Below are positions 19,400-26,245 of a stretch of 64,000 nt of DNA, piece after piece. Numbering within the stretch: the first letter of the stretch is position 1; every line of letters starts with the position of its first letter. The translations under genes were made by a program, and so were the position numbers. The notes beneath the pieces were generated by a model. It saw only the letters and a list, made by a program, of their open reading frames with translations. It was not told where the DNA came from and did no database searches. This DNA is from an uncultured Clostridium sp. (GTDB lineage Bacteria > Bacillota > Clostridia > TANB77 > CAG-508), in assembly GCA_947575605.1 (NCBI GenBank), contig CANPNZ010000006.1:26475-90474 (forward strand). The letters run 5' to 3'.

Positions 19400-19735
19400 T
19401 TATACATCTACCTTCTTTTTAGATACAACATAAACTTCTTGTAAACTTAAAACTAAATCTTCTATTTTATGTGCTAGTGATACATATTTATCATTATTAA
19501 CATACCCATAACGATTACATGCTCTTGCAATTTGATTTAAGTTTGTTGCCATACCTCTTAACTGGGAAAGTACTTCATAAAATTTTTCATCTGGTTTTTC
19601 TTTTAGCTGATAATCTAAAATTATTTTTCTAAAAAATTCTGATTTGTTTAATCCAGATTTTTTAACTTTCTCATTCAGAATTTGGTTTTCATCTTCATTT
19701 AAAAACACATTGATTTTTATATTTCTATTTCTCAT
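19400..19735 (-). CDS. mobC: MobC relaxosome accessory protein
   Basis: About 111 residues. An N-terminal ribbon-helix-helix (KINVFLNEDENQIL then KKSGLNKSEFFRKIIL) and the conserved MobC tail LRGMATNLNQIARACNRYG. It binds oriT and assists relaxase loading. The start at 19735 is preferred over 19747 on ribosome-site spacing. oriT is probably just upstream, between 19736 and about 19812. Confidence 0.85.
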   Translation of the reverse strand: MRNRNIKINVFLNEDENQILNEKVKKSGLNKSEFFRKIILDYQLKEKPDEKFYEVLSQLRGMATNLNQIARACNRYGYVNNDKYVSLAHKIEDLVLSLQEVYVVSKKKVDV

Positions 19736-19811
19736 TTTTACAATCATTCCTTTCTCGCCTTCGCTTCACTCAGTCTGCGAAAGGCACAAATCTGTATTAA
19801 AAATTCTTTTA

Positions 19812-19840
19812 TTGCAATAGTTACCATAATTTGCTATAAT
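19812..19840 (+). promoter_or_regulatory. strong promoter driving the IS110 leader
   Basis: TTGCAA (19812-19817) and a perfect TATAAT (19835-19840) with a 17-bp spacer, pointing into the structured region upstream of the recombinase. Confidence 0.75.
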
Positions 19841-19847
19841 ATTCTTA

Positions 19848-20060
19848 GATGTATAGATAGACTGAAGAGCACGTCGGGAGGAGTGGCGAATAATTACCAC
19901 TATTTTGTAATTATATCCCGTATTTTTATATGTGACGCGTACCTTTTAAGCACAAATGAGTGCAACATATCCTACTAAAATGTAGGTGGAGTGCGTAACC
20001 TTATCTTTGTATTTAACAAAGTCCGTTAATCTAGCTGGGTACACATAGTAAATGTCTATA
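19848..20060 (+). ncRNA. candidate IS110 bridge RNA
   Basis: About 210 nt between a strong promoter and the IS110 recombinase, the location of the target- and donor-specifying RNA in the IS110 group. The 5' stem-loop is well formed: CGGGA (19875-19879) pairs with TCCCG (19916-19920) around an 8-bp ATAATTAC/GTAATTAT inner stem. Downstream are ACGC/GCGT closing pairs around small GCAC/GTGC and CCTAC/GTAGG hairpins, then CTTTG/CAAAG. The guide loops cannot be assigned without the element ends. Confidence 0.6.
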
Positions 20061-20093
20061 CATCTTTTTTATTTTTTACAGGAGGTAACTATT

Positions 20094-21336
20094 GTGTTAA
20101 ACATTTGTTACAATACTTGTTGTGGTATTGACGTTCACAAAAAAATGTTAGTTGCTACAATTGCTACTACAAATGAACGTAAAGTTACCACTTATCAAAC
20201 CAAACAATTTTCAACTTTTACTAATGATATTAAAAAACTTAAGCAATGGCTTATCGATAACAATTGTAAAGATATTTGTATGGAATCCACTGGAAAGTAT
20301 TGGATTCCTATTTTTAACATTTTAGAAGATACTTGCAATGTTACAATCACTCACCCTAAATATGTTAAAGCAATTCAACGGTAAGAAAACTGATACTAAA
20401 GATTCTGTATGGATTGCCGATATATTTAAGCATGGACTTGTTGAAGGTAGCTTTATGCCACCTCTTGACATTAGACAATTACGTGACTTAATGCGTTATC
20501 GCTTGAAACTCGTCTACTGCAAATCTTCTGAAAAGAATAGATTTCAAAATTCTTTGACTGTATCTAATATCATGATTTCTAATATCGTTACAGATACTTT
20601 TGGCAAAACCTCTAAATCTATTTTAGAATTAATTCTTTCTAAAGAAGATAATGTTTCTCTTGAAGAAATTACTCCTCTTCTTAGAAAAAATTTAAAGTCA
20701 ACTCCTGAAGAAATTTTAGAAGCTGTTCAAGGTAATCTTACGCATGAACAAAATTCTAAAATGAAAATTTGCCTTGACCATTATGATACTCTTATTGAAT
20801 GTATTGACAATATCGAGAAAGCTGTTTTACCTTTAATTTTACCTTATCAAAATCAAATTAATTTGATTCTAACTGTACCAGGTATTAGAGATATTTCTGC
20901 AATCACTATATTTTCAGAAATTGGTCCAAATATGTCAGTTTTCAAAGATGCTGAACATTTATGCTCTTGGGCTGGTCTTACCCCACAGTGCAATGAAAGT
21001 GCTGGCAAGAAAAAGTCTGTACATATTAGCAGAGCTGGTGTTTATATTAAGCCTCTTCTAGTTCAATGTGCTAACAATGCCGTTCGTGATAAAAGCTGTC
21101 CTTATTTCAAATTGCGTTATGACGCTATTAAAAAGCGTAGAGGTCATAAACGTGCAATTATCGCTATTGCTAGAATGCTACTTACTTGCATCTATCAAAT
21201 GCTTTCTAAAAACGTACCTTTTAATTTTGAAATTTATGAGCAATTAACACAGAAGAATTTTAAATCTAAAGCTCAAAAGCTAAATATCAATAATGCTATT
21301 AAGTTTTTAGAAGCTCAAGGCTACAAAGTTAGCTAG
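20094..21336 (+). CDS. IS110-family recombinase with +1 shift at a CGG codon
   Basis: Starts at GTG 20094 with GGAGG 8 nt upstream. The RuvC-like DEDD domain has GIDVHKK, CMESTGKYW and TDTKDSVW; the C-terminal domain has VPGIRDISAITIFSEIG and the serine segment NESAGKKKS. The zero frame reads KAIQ then CGG (20379-20381) and stops at the next codon, TAA. Skipping one base gives KAIQ-GKKTDTKD, which matches the family's usual KAI-x-GKKTD with no gap. The restored product is 413 residues. It is either a pseudogene by one insertion or, as I favour, translated by +1 frameshifting as in five other sites here. Confidence 0.88.
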
Positions 21337-21560
21337 TTTTTTATATTAAATTGTTTGGTGTAAATTAAATACTCTTTCTTTTAAAAAGTGCTATTTTTAG
21401 GACTTTTATTTCTTATGGACTTTTTACTATATTATTTTTCAACCTTTCATCTCGCTTTCTGTTTTTTCTTATTAGGGTTTGGGACTTGTCCCATTCTTGT
21501 TGGTATTTGTGGCGTGAGTACAAATACGTTGCTTGCATATTCAAGAAATCTACAGAGTAC

Positions 21561-21887
21561 TCACTTCAAAATACCAAGCTTTTTAAAGAAAAAGTATACT
21601 TCTTTACCACCTAAAAAGAAAATTTCTCTTTCTTCTATTGATTGCATATCGTAATAAATTTGTACCAATTTTGAAAGTGCAAAGCATTCTTCATTTGATA
21701 AATTTCTGTCTTTAATATCTCCTTCTAATACCCAAGTTAAATTTTCATTTTGTTCTAATATTTTGTTATATTCGTTTTTTAACTCTGCATATTTTTCATT
21801 ATTATCTTTTAAATATTTTCTACTATTTTCTAAATAGTCTTCAAACATATCTTCATATTCTTTATAAAAACTTTCTATTTTTTCCAT
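21561..21887 (-). CDS. hypothetical helical protein of the mobile module
   Basis: 108 residues from the ATG at 21887 (GGAGG 8 nt upstream). It is acidic and helical (FYKEYEDMFEDYLE). It follows tnpV by 16 nt on the same strand. The IS110 right end lies close to its 3' end, so truncation cannot be excluded. Confidence 0.55.
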   Translation of the reverse strand: MEKIESFYKEYEDMFEDYLENSRKYLKDNNEKYAELKNEYNKILEQNENLTWVLEGDIKDRNLSNEECFALSKLVQIYYDMQSIEEREIFFLGGKEVYFFFKKLGILK

Positions 21888-21903
21888 AACTTTAACCTCC
21901 ATT

Positions 21904-22299
21904 TTAAACATAGATTAATTCATTAAATATAATTTCTTCTACACGATTTTTTATATTATTCATTCTGCAAACCCATTCCATTTGATTAGTTGCTTTTAAT
22001 TCTTCAGTTACATTTTCTTGTTCTATAAATTGTTTCATTAACAAATTAAATCTTTCATTTGCTGTTTTATCTATCTCTAATAAATGACTTCTTAATTTGT
22101 TTTCAACCCATAAAATTGTATAATCTACTTTTTTATGCTCTAGCAAATACTTTAATCTTAACTTTCCATATTTACCAAGTTCATTAGCTTTTACACTAGC
22201 TGAATCAACTAAATTTGGAAAGTAATAATCACCTTTTCTTATATACTCAATTCCAGTTTTTTCATCTATAAATCTTTCTTTTAATTCATTATTATTCAT
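21904..22299 (-). CDS. TnpV-family protein
   Basis: 131 residues. Diagnostic blocks are GIEYIRKGDYYFPNL, KYGKLRLKYLLEHKK and MEWVCRMNNIKNRVEEIIFNEL. TnpV proteins accompany mobilizable transposons of Clostridia; their biochemical role is unclear. A second copy starts at 63561, suggesting related elements. It lies in the rep-tnpV-hypothetical gene string. Confidence 0.85.
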   Translation of the reverse strand: MNNNELKERFIDEKTGIEYIRKGDYYFPNLVDSASVKANELGKYGKLRLKYLLEHKKVDYTILWVENKLRSHLLEIDKTANERFNLLMKQFIEQENVTEELKATNQMEWVCRMNNIKNRVEEIIFNELIYV

Positions 22300-22316
22300 A
22301 TCTAATTTCTCCTTTT

Positions 22317-22871
22317 TTAATTTTCATACAAATTATTTGCATATAAGAAGTCTAAATCATCATAATGCCTTTGTTCATAGTTCTGAAAACTATATTTGCC
22401 TTTTCCTTTATAGTTATAATTATTATTGTTATAGTTAGGTCGTAAATTTTCCGTGTCGTGAATCGTAGATTTTACGATTCGGGACTCGTAATTTTTACGA
22501 ATCAGTTTTATTAAATCTTCATCATGTTCTATTTTTCCAACATAGATTAAATTAGGCTTATTAGCTCCTTGCTTTTTCTCATTTATTAATTTACATTCTT
22601 TTAATTGATTAAATGCTTTTGTAACAGTTTTATCAGATAAATTTAGTTTTTCTTGAACTTCTTTTCTTGTAAATATTAAGAAAACTTTTTCATCTTCATC
22701 AACCCAATTATTTCTAGCTGATAATGTTAGTCTATTTAGTAAAAATCCATAAAGAATTTTACTGTCTGAATTTAACTTATCTTTATATTTTGGATTGAAG
22801 AATAATTCCATTGGTATTTGATAATATAAATGTTCAAAGCATTCATTAGCTTTATAGGGTATAAATTCCAT
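22317..22871 (-). CDS. replication initiator, RepA N-terminal domain family
   Basis: 184 residues with the RepA_N winged-helix: FEHLYYQIPMELFFNPKY, DSKILYGFLLNRLTLS, then TRKEVQEKLNLSDKTVTKAFNQL. Short compared with plasmid RepA proteins. Within the gene, 22445-22502 contains repeated CGTAAAAT-like and ATCGTAG/CTACGAT units of iteron character, as is usual for this family whose origin lies inside the gene. It suggests the excised element can replicate or assist rolling-circle steps. Confidence 0.8.
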   Translation of the reverse strand: MEFIPYKANECFEHLYYQIPMELFFNPKYKDKLNSDSKILYGFLLNRLTLSARNNWVDEDEKVFLIFTRKEVQEKLNLSDKTVTKAFNQLKECKLINEKKQGANKPNLIYVGKIEHDEDLIKLIRKNYESRIVKSTIHDTENLRPNYNNNNYNYKGKGKYSFQNYEQRHYDDLDFLYANNLYEN

Positions 22872-22954
22872 TTTTCATCCTTTCTGATAAATGGAATAGG
22901 AATAATAATAAATAAAGGGAGTATTTGATAGAACTATCAAAGATTAAAAATTTT

Positions 22955-22975
22955 CCCGACATGTAATCCCGACAT
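22955..22975. promoter_or_regulatory. candidate integrase arm sites (right)
   Basis: Two direct copies of CCCGACAT, 13 bp apart, about 130 bp from attR. They match the palindromic site at the left end. Confidence 0.45.
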
Positions 22976-23062
22976 TTTATATACATTTTAGGGTATTTTT
23001 TAGAACTTTTTAAAACTGTTCCAAAGTACCTATAAAGAGTAGGATTTTGCCGAAATTACGCA

Positions 23063-23097
23063 AAAAAATACAAGTTAGAAATCTGATTTCTAACTTG
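23063..23097 (-). terminator. terminator downstream of tRNA-Leu
   Basis: A 13-bp perfect stem around one base, followed by TATTTTTTT on the minus strand. Confidence 0.75.
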
Positions 23098-23101
23098 ATA
23101 T

Positions 23102-23114
23102 TTTGGTGCAGATG
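23102..23114. other. attachment site, right end (within tRNA-Leu)
   Basis: A 13-bp repeat identical to 12481-12493, overlapping the tRNA 3' end. Confidence 0.8.
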
Positions 23115-23192
23115 GCCGGAATCGAACCGGCACGAGGTTTAACCCTCGCAGGATTTTAAGTCCTGTGCGTCTACCAGTTCCGCCACATCTGC
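23104..23192 (-). tRNA. tRNA-Leu(TAA)
   Basis: An 89-nt cloverleaf with encoded CCA: acceptor GCAGATG/CATCTGC, anticodon stem CAGGA/TCCTG with loop CTTAAAA (anticodon TAA), a long variable arm as expected for Leu, and the T-arm GGTTCGATTCC. Its 3' end is the integration target of the adjoining element and stays intact after insertion. Confidence 0.96.
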
Positions 23193-23340
23193 ATAAAAAT
23201 TGAACTGGTTATTATGAAATACAAGTGATATTATAATATGTTGATTTTTTTTTGTCAATACATTTTTTCAAATTTTTAAAATAATTTAAAATCCAGTGGA
23301 AATACATACTACTATATTATTTCCAACTGAATTTTCTTAA

Positions 23341-23904
23341 TTAATCATTGGTTCCTGTACCATCAAATGGTATAAACTTGTTAACTACACTCTCTGGTTG
23401 AATTTCCTCAGCACGGAACATCATAAATGATGTATTTATTTTGTTTTCCACCAATTGTTCTACTTCTTCTTGTGTAGCATGTTCTGCTAAAACTAATTCA
23501 CTCACTAAAATTTGTTTGGCATTGTTTAGCATTTTCTTTTCTCCAGTTGATAATCCTTTTTCTTTTTGTTTAAAGCTTAAATTTCTTACCACATCAGCTA
23601 CTTCATAAATGTCTCCGCTTTTCATTTTATCCATATTATCTCTATATCTTTTGTTCCAATTTTTATCCATTTCTGTTTCATCTTTTTCTAGTATTCCAAT
23701 TACTTTATCGGCTGAACTTTTATCTATTATATTTCTTACGCCTACTGTTTCTGCCTTTGCTGTTGGTATCATTACTTTTACTTCACCTGGCATTTTCAAT
23801 ATGTAATAAGATTGTTTCTCTCCTAAAATATCTTTTTCTTCTATTGAATCGATTACCCCTGCTCCATGCATTGGGTATACTATTTTGTCTCCTACATTAA
23901 ACAT
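23341..23904 (-). CDS. CarD/CdnL-type transcriptional regulator
   Basis: 187 residues from ATG 23904 (AAAGGAG upstream; a TTG at 23913 is an alternative). The N-terminal RNA-polymerase-interacting Tudor-like domain (FNVGDKIVYPMHGAGVI) is followed by a helical C-terminal domain that contacts the promoter fork. It stabilises open complexes, often at rRNA promoters. Monocistronic. Confidence 0.9.
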   Translation of the reverse strand: MFNVGDKIVYPMHGAGVIDSIEEKDILGEKQSYYILKMPGEVKVMIPTAKAETVGVRNIIDKSSADKVIGILEKDETEMDKNWNKRYRDNMDKMKSGDIYEVADVVRNLSFKQKEKGLSTGEKKMLNNAKQILVSELVLAEHATQEEVEQLVENKINTSFMMFRAEEIQPESVVNKFIPFDGTGTND

Positions 23905-24109
23905 GTAAGTCAACTCCTTTCAGCGCTTCTGGCAAAAAAAGATAATAAAGTTATCGTAAAATTATAGCATTAAATAACTTTATTGGATTTTTTAACCATT
24001 TTTATTATACAACAAAAAATGATAAAAGTCAAAGCCTTTATCATTCTTTTTCTCCTTGTATTTTGTCTCTATCCCGCTATTCTCTAAGTATAAATTTTTT
24101 TAATTTTTT

Positions 24110-24571
24110 TTATTTGTTAGTAGAACCAAATCCCCCTACTCTTTCTCCTTGTGCCTCATCATTATCTACAATTAGGTACTTTTGGAAGATGGCTTGTCCG
24201 ATTGCCTCTCCTTTTTTTATGGTTACCTCTTCTTCTTTCATATTATAAAAAGCAAACATAAAATGTCCATCATTATCTGGATTTCCATAATAATCTTTAT
24301 CAATGACACCTACACTATTTGCCATGATTAATCCTTTTTTCTTTGGATTCGAACTTCTGTTATATAACATCATAACTTCATCTTCTTGCATATACGCTTT
24401 TAATCCTGTTTTTACTAAAGTAGGATGCATTCCCTTTTTAAAGCTTGGTATTACTACATCTTCTGCTGCTTCTATGTCATATCCAGCTGAATATTTTGTT
24501 TTTCTTACTGGTAAATTGATTTGACTTTGTTCAAATCCTTTTGCTATTTCAAATCCTCTTAATTTTTCCAT
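24110..24571 (-). CDS. dut: dUTP diphosphatase
   Basis: A 153-residue trimeric-type dUTPase. Motifs in order: SAGYDIEA (I), NRSS (II), GVIDKDYYGN (III, catalytic Asp), GQAIFQ (IV), and the C-terminal GGFGST (V, P-loop-like arm). It removes dUTP and supplies dUMP. The long insertion between motifs III and IV (PDNDGHFMFAFYN) is typical of a Firmicutes subgroup. Confidence 0.93.
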   Translation of the reverse strand: MEKLRGFEIAKGFEQSQINLPVRKTKYSAGYDIEAAEDVVIPSFKKGMHPTLVKTGLKAYMQEDEVMMLYNRSSNPKKKGLIMANSVGVIDKDYYGNPDNDGHFMFAFYNMKEEEVTIKKGEAIGQAIFQKYLIVDNDEAQGERVGGFGSTNK

Positions 24572-24825
24572 TTTTTCCTCCCTATTTATGAAAAATGCCT
24601 CTTCTTTTTACTTGTTTGCATTTTTCACTTTCCTATTTTCCTTATTTTTTCATAAATCCAATGGATTGTCAATATTTATTTTCTTTAAGTTTCGATTTTT
24701 TTCGTAAGGTTAGCTCCCACGTCTGGGCGTAAAATATGGTTATTTTGAATAAATGATGAATGTGACCGAAATAAGATTAGGAATTCTTAATCATTTTACG
24801 GTAAGAGTTCAAGTTTGTCTTGGAT

Positions 24826-25015
24826 TTAAGTTTCGGTTTCTTGCAAGGGGTGCTTATCATATATAATTTTCGAAACACTGTGTAAGCGACCAAACGAGCT
24901 ATGCGAGTGCGATTGGAGCAACCAACCAATTTTTCTTTATTTTTGGTGGTTGCGACACACAAAGTGTGAAAAAATTATATATGATAAGCACCCCTTGCAA
25001 GAAACCGAAACTTAA
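24826..25015. repeat. structured element, copy A (45-bp perfect inverted arms around a conserved core)
   Basis: Arms 24826-24870 and 24971-25015 are perfect reverse complements. The loop contains GTGT-AAGCGACC, AAACGAGCT, GCGAGTGCGATT, GGAGCAACC, a hairpin and GGTTGCGACACAC. The same ordered core occurs at 57085-57380 with different arms. The AAGCGACC-side GTGT pairs with ACAC, and CAACC pairs with GGTTG. No gene is supported in the 450-bp dut-Nudix gap. It may be a structured RNA or a hairpin-forming mobile repeat. Confidence 0.65.
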
Positions 25016-25023
25016 CTATTTTC

Positions 25024-25458
25024 TTATAAATTAGAAATATTTTCTAAAAATTTTTCTTTTATCTCTAATGGCAATAACAAGATATTTTTGACATCTTCTT
25101 TCTTTACAATCTCAGGAATATATTTGCCACTATCAATATAATGAGGATCATTTGAAAACTCTGGGCCCTCTCCTGTTCCAAATTCTCCACTTACATATTC
25201 ACACAAATAAAAAATCTCTTTTTGATGGAATTTATCGGAATAAATTTCATATAGTTTTTTAACTACTTTGACATCAATTCCAAATTCTTCTTTTATCTCC
25301 CTAATCGTTCCTTCTTCTGGTGTTTCTCCTTCTTCTAATCCACCACCTGGAAAAGTATAATATTCTTGATAATCTTTCCTTTTTACTACCCCTTTTCGAT
25401 GCATAAAAGCAAATCCATCTCCCATAGGAATAATTCCTGCTACTCTAATTCTATCCAT
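25024..25458 (-). CDS. Nudix hydrolase
   Basis: 144 residues from ATG 25458, chosen because AGGAGAG lies upstream and the preceding gene ends at 25472. The Nudix box GGLEEGETPEEGTIREIKEE with its catalytic REIKEE is complete, after PGGG. It hydrolyses nucleoside diphosphate derivatives; the substrate is unknown. It is cotranscribed with the DUF84 NTPase, another nucleotide-sanitising enzyme, 13 nt upstream. Confidence 0.88.
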   Translation of the reverse strand: MDRIRVAGIIPMGDGFAFMHRKGVVKRKDYQEYYTFPGGGLEEGETPEEGTIREIKEEFGIDVKVVKKLYEIYSDKFHQKEIFYLCEYVSGEFGTGEGPEFSNDPHYIDSGKYIPEIVKKEDVKNILLLPLEIKEKFLENISNL

Positions 25459-25471
25459 CTTAAACACTCTC

Positions 25472-26003
25472 CTATCTCCATATTTCTCCATTGATATAAC
25501 TAGTTAAAGCCATTATAAAAGCATTTCTCGTTAAATCTATTCTAGTTATTTGATTATGGGTCAAAATACTAATACCACCTTTTCCTTTGTTCAACTCTTC
25601 CCCATCAAAAATTCTATCCATTACTTTTCCGAAGCTCTGATTGTTTTATTTCTTCAATATATTTTTTTGGTATGGGAAATCCTTGACTAATTCCCACACT
25701 TTGAAAACCAATCGAATTTTCTATGATTGCTAAATTAATATCAATGTATTCTCCAAGAAAATCTGTTATCCCAGCTTCACTGGCAATCAAAAAATCTGCT
25801 ACTATACCATGCTCTTGTGCATATTGTTTTAAATTCTTAACTCTATTTTTAGCTCCTAAAATAATTTCTTGATTAAATGGTTGTGTTCCAACCTCTGAAT
25901 CTACTTCTATTCCTTCTATTTCAAATTCTTTAAAATATTTATCAAAAGCTTGTCTTGCTCCTTCTATTTTTCCAGGATTTTTGGTTCCTATTAAAATTTT
26001 CAT
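25472..26003 (-). CDS. DUF84/YjjX-type inosine/xanthosine triphosphatase with +1 shift at CGG
   Basis: The zero frame gives 124 normal residues (ILIGTKNPGKIEGAR, EVGTQPFNQEIILGAKNR, FLIASEAGI) then CGG (25631-25629) and stops four codons later, truncating the protein. Skipping one base continues as L-GKVMDRIFDGEEL, KGKGGISILT, ITRIDLTRNAFIMAL to TAG at 25474-25472, which is the usual C-terminal third of the family and gives the usual length of 176 residues. The extended frame places the stop 13 nt before the Nudix start, as expected for an operon. It hydrolyses deaminated purine NTPs. Confidence 0.85.
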
Positions 26004-26245
26004 TCAAAATCATCTCCTTTTCTTTCTACTGAATAACAGATGAAAGTATCTTAACTATCACCTACCATTGGTTTCATCGTTTTTTATATTGGTAGTATAT
26101 CTTAAATTTATATGAATTTCAAGCCTAACAAACTTCAAGTTTCGATTTATTAGATTAGTTATTGTTACTTTTTTTGATTTTTTGTTTTATTTTTTTCAAT
26201 TAGTGGTATAATCTTAATAATGTATAAAAATGGAGATGATTCAAT

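Larger units (their letters stand above)
19848..21336 (+). mobile_element. IS110-family insertion sequence (ends not resolved)
   Basis: Structured leader plus DEDD-type recombinase inserted between mobC and the TnpV/rep module. IS110 elements lack long terminal repeats. The left end may lie upstream of the promoter at 19812, and the right end lies between 21336 and about 21560. Confidence 0.7.
12481..23114. mobile_element. integrative mobilizable element in tRNA-Leu(TAA)
   Basis: About 10.6 kb bounded by 13-bp direct repeats matching the tRNA-Leu 3' end. It carries integrase and excisionase at one end, relaxase plus MobC, a RepA_N-type initiator and TnpV at the other, and cargo and an IS110-family insertion in between. 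No type IV secretion genes are present, so transfer would depend on a helper conjugative system. Confidence 0.85.

Noticed and set aside
24777..24962. A 61-residue reading frame in the dut-Nudix gap
   Set aside because: It lies across the structured element and its inverted arm. Its sequence is a translation of the repeat core.
26026..26245. Mg2+ riboswitch before the P-type ATPase
   Set aside because: The leader between the TATAAT at 26207 and the start codon is too short, and no M-box-like structure is seen upstream.
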